Below, in pieces: positions 41,705 through 43,241 of a stretch of 43,241 bases of DNA; position 1 is the stretch's first letter; each line of letters starts with the position of its first letter. The notes below the pieces were generated by a model. It did not search any database. It was not told the DNA's origin and worked only from the letters and a program-made list of their open reading frames with translations. This DNA is from Bacteroidales bacterium. GTDB taxonomy: Bacteria > Bacteroidota > Bacteroidia > Bacteroidales > UBA932. Both the position numbers and the translations under genes were made by a program. Location: NCBI GenBank assembly GCA_017453565.1, contig JAFTEQ010000021.1, forward strand, positions 1 through 43,241, read 5' to 3'.

Positions 41705-42736
41705 ATGTCATCCGTCATCCAACTGCACCCCGCTTCGGCCACGCCCATCTACAAACAGATCGTCCGCCAGGTGGAGCAGGCCGTGCGCGCAGGCACCCTG
41801 CCGCCGGACACCCTCCTTCCCTCCATGAACGCCCTTGCGGCCGACTACGGCATCTCGCGCGAGACAGTCAAGAAGGCCTACGCAATCCTGCGCGACCGGG
41901 GATTGGTGGAGCCCCGTCAGGGAAAGGGCTTCTACGTGCTGCGGACCGGAAGGAGCGCCAAGACCTCCGTGCTGGTGATCTTCGACAAGCTGAGCGTCTA
42001 CAAGCAGATCATCTTTTCGTCTTTTTCTGAGACGCTGGGGCCGGACGCCGAAATCACCATCCTCACCCATGACCAAAACCTCGACCTCTTCGAATACCAT
42101 CTGGACAACTGCCTCGACCGCTACGACCACTATCTGGTCACGCCCCATTTTCCCTTGCGCGCCGAGGCGCAGAAACGGGCCCTGAAGTTGCTCCGACGCA
42201 TCCCGAACCGGAAGCTCATCCTGCTAGACCGGGATATGCCCGGGCTTCCCGGCCACTACGGATCCATCTACCAGGACTTTTCGAACGACGCATACGACGC
42301 ACTCCGTTCGGTCCGGGACCAGCTTGCTTCCTGCCGGGCCATCCACGTCATCACCCTGCCGGAGAGCCTGTACGGAGGAATGATTGCCAAGGCGGTGGGG
42401 CGTTTCGGAGCCGACTATGGGATTGACGTCTGCTACGCCAGGACCGTGCCCCGGACGCTGCGAAAAGGAGAGGTGTTCCTGCTGCTCAACAGCCAGCTCG
42501 ACTCGGCGCTGGTGGACCTGTCGCGGGCTGCAGACGTGCAGGGCCTGCGCATCGGGGAAGACATCTTCGTCATCTCCTACAACGAGTTTCCGCTCAACGA
42601 AGTGGTGCTGGGCGGCCTCACGACACTTTCCACCGACTTCTCCTGGATGGGCCGGCGCGCCGCAAATATGATCCTTTCGGGCATCCCCGCCAAGGAACGA
42701 TGCCCCTTCCGCCTCACTCGCCGCAGCACGTTCTGA
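41705..42736 (+). CDS. GntR-family regulator with periplasmic-binding-protein-like effector domain (FucR-like)
   Basis: 343 residues. The N-terminal winged helix (~8-75) reads 'PIYKQIVRQVEQAVRAG', 'YGISRETVKKAYAILRDRG' and 'RQGKGFYVL', a GntR DNA-binding domain. Residues ~80-335 are a LacI/PBP-type sugar-binding domain ('SVLVIFDKLSVYKQ', 'IFVISYNEFPLNEVVLGGLTT'). This is the layout of the Bacteroides fucose-operon regulator FucR. It is divergent from the sugar operon, so it probably represses the transporter-isomerase-hydrolase genes until a sugar from that pathway binds. Confidence 0.85.
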   Translation: MSSVIQLHPASATPIYKQIVRQVEQAVRAGTLPPDTLLPSMNALAADYGISRETVKKAYAILRDRGLVEPRQGKGFYVLRTGRSAKTSVLVIFDKLSVYKQIIFSSFSETLGPDAEITILTHDQNLDLFEYHLDNCLDRYDHYLVTPHFPLRAEAQKRALKLLRRIPNRKLILLDRDMPGLPGHYGSIYQDFSNDAYDALRSVRDQLASCRAIHVITLPESLYGGMIAKAVGRFGADYGIDVCYARTVPRTLRKGEVFLLLNSQLDSALVDLSRAADVQGLRIGEDIFVISYNEFPLNEVVLGGLTTLSTDFSWMGRRAANMILSGIPAKERCPFRLTRRSTF

Positions 42737-42754
42737 GAAATTCTTCAAAAAAAT

Positions 42755-42785
42755 TTTGGAGGGAAAGAAAAAAGTCTTACCTTTG
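42755..42785 (+). promoter_or_regulatory. rRNA promoter, exact Bacteroidota consensus
   Basis: TTTG at 42755-42758, 19 nt, TACCTTTG at 42778-42785: an exact TTTG-N19-TAnnTTTG. An A-rich stretch upstream is like an UP element. It lies ~150 nt before mature 16S. Confidence 0.85.
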
Positions 42786-42867
42786 CAACCCGCTTTTCGG
42801 AGCGGAGTCAGAAAGTTCGTTGAAAATACTGGAAGATAAGTACAAGCAAGTACCGAGAAACAAATAG

Positions 42868-42904
42868 ATCGAGAGCGTTGATTTCTTTAAAGAATCGAGA
42901 GCGT
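42868..42904 (+). repeat. direct repeat in the rRNA leader
   Basis: ATCGAGAGCGT occurs at 42868-42878 and 42894-42904. Between them is the palindrome TTCTTTAAAGAA. The region may be part of pre-16S processing or antitermination structures. Confidence 0.45.
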
Positions 42905-42934
42905 CGAGGGTCAAGCTAAAGAATTTGTGAAAAT

Positions 42935-43241
42935 ACAAAGAAGAGTTTGATCCTGGCTCAGGATGAACGCTAGCGGCAGGCTTAACACATGCAAGTCGAG
43001 GGGCAGCGAGGGTAGCAATACCTGTCGGCGACCGGCGGAAGGGTGCGTAACGCGTGAGCAACTTGCCCGTATCAGGGGGATAAGCGGTGGAAACGCCGTC
43101 TAATACCCCATAACAACAGAGGTCGCATGGTCTTTGTTTGAAAGCTCCGGCGGATACGGATGGGCTCGCGAGACATTAGCTGGTTGGAGTGGTAACGGCA
43201 CACCAAGGCGACGATGTCTAGGGGTTCTGAGAGGAAGGTCC
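42935..43241 (+). rRNA. rrs: 16S ribosomal RNA (5' part, cut by window edge)
   Basis: The universal AGAGTTTGATCCTGGCTCAG begins at 42942, which puts base 1 at ~42935 by Escherichia coli numbering. Then GATGAACGCTAGCGGCAGGC, ACACATGCAAGTCGAGGGG, and GGTAACGGC follow in order. The wording is that of Bacteroidales. About 307 bases are present; 3' end, spacer tRNAs and 23S are outside the window. Confidence 0.97.

Noticed and set aside
42868-42904. CRISPR-like repeat
   Set aside because: Only two 11-bp copies in an rRNA leader; no array or cas genes.

Overview
The window is a GC-rich piece of a Bacteroidales chromosome. Four things point there: the start of a 16S rRNA gene at the right edge with Bacteroidales-type wording; repeated Bacteroidota promoters (-7 box TAnnTTTG, once with an exact TTTG-N19 spacing); a type V (FimA/Mfa1-like) pilus operon; and many lipoproteins and secreted glycosidases. 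Placement near Rikenellaceae or Cryptobacteroides-like lineages is only a guess.

Region 1 (1-15250, all +) is a fimbrial operon cut by the left edge. It runs: DUF3575/OmpA-like outer-membrane protein (partial), DUF5119-like lipoprotein, six fimbrillin-family lipoproteins in tandem, and two very large tip/adhesin-like lipoproteins, the last carrying a bacterial Ig-like (BIG2) module. Three intergenic gaps carry the same GC-rich hairpin cassette, and three fimbrillin genes share the same leader wording. A strong bidirectional terminator closes the operon at 15271-15314.

Region 2 (15329-21071) holds a minus-strand trio (stand-alone response-regulator receiver, TPR-like membrane protein without a kinase domain, small two-TM protein), a glycerophosphodiester phosphodiesterase-like gene, a lipoprotein cyclophilin and a polysaccharide flippase.

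Region 3 (21117-29608) mixes a minus operon (two chromate-transporter halves, a GH20 hexosaminidase and a GH20-like lipoprotein) with a divergent heparinase II/III-type enzyme and a GH3 enzyme, then a promoter-bearing remnant of an isoprenylcysteine-methyltransferase-like gene.

Region 4 (29676-42736) has a GreA/GreB-type factor, a flavin reductase, and an eight-gene minus operon (41629 down to 30774): MFS sugar transporter, FucI-related isomerase, a tandemly duplicated pair [GH28 + clan GH-A hydrolase] x2, a mannose-6-phosphate-isomerase-like protein and a ROK kinase. A divergent GntR regulator of FucR-like layout sits at the head. The operon reads as a complete route: cut a (probably pectic or related) glycan outside the cytoplasm, import the sugar, isomerise it, phosphorylate it. 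No SusC/SusD pair is present.

Region 5 (42737-43241) is the promoter, leader and first ~307 bases of a 16S rRNA gene. No tRNA, CRISPR, insertion sequence or phage gene was seen.
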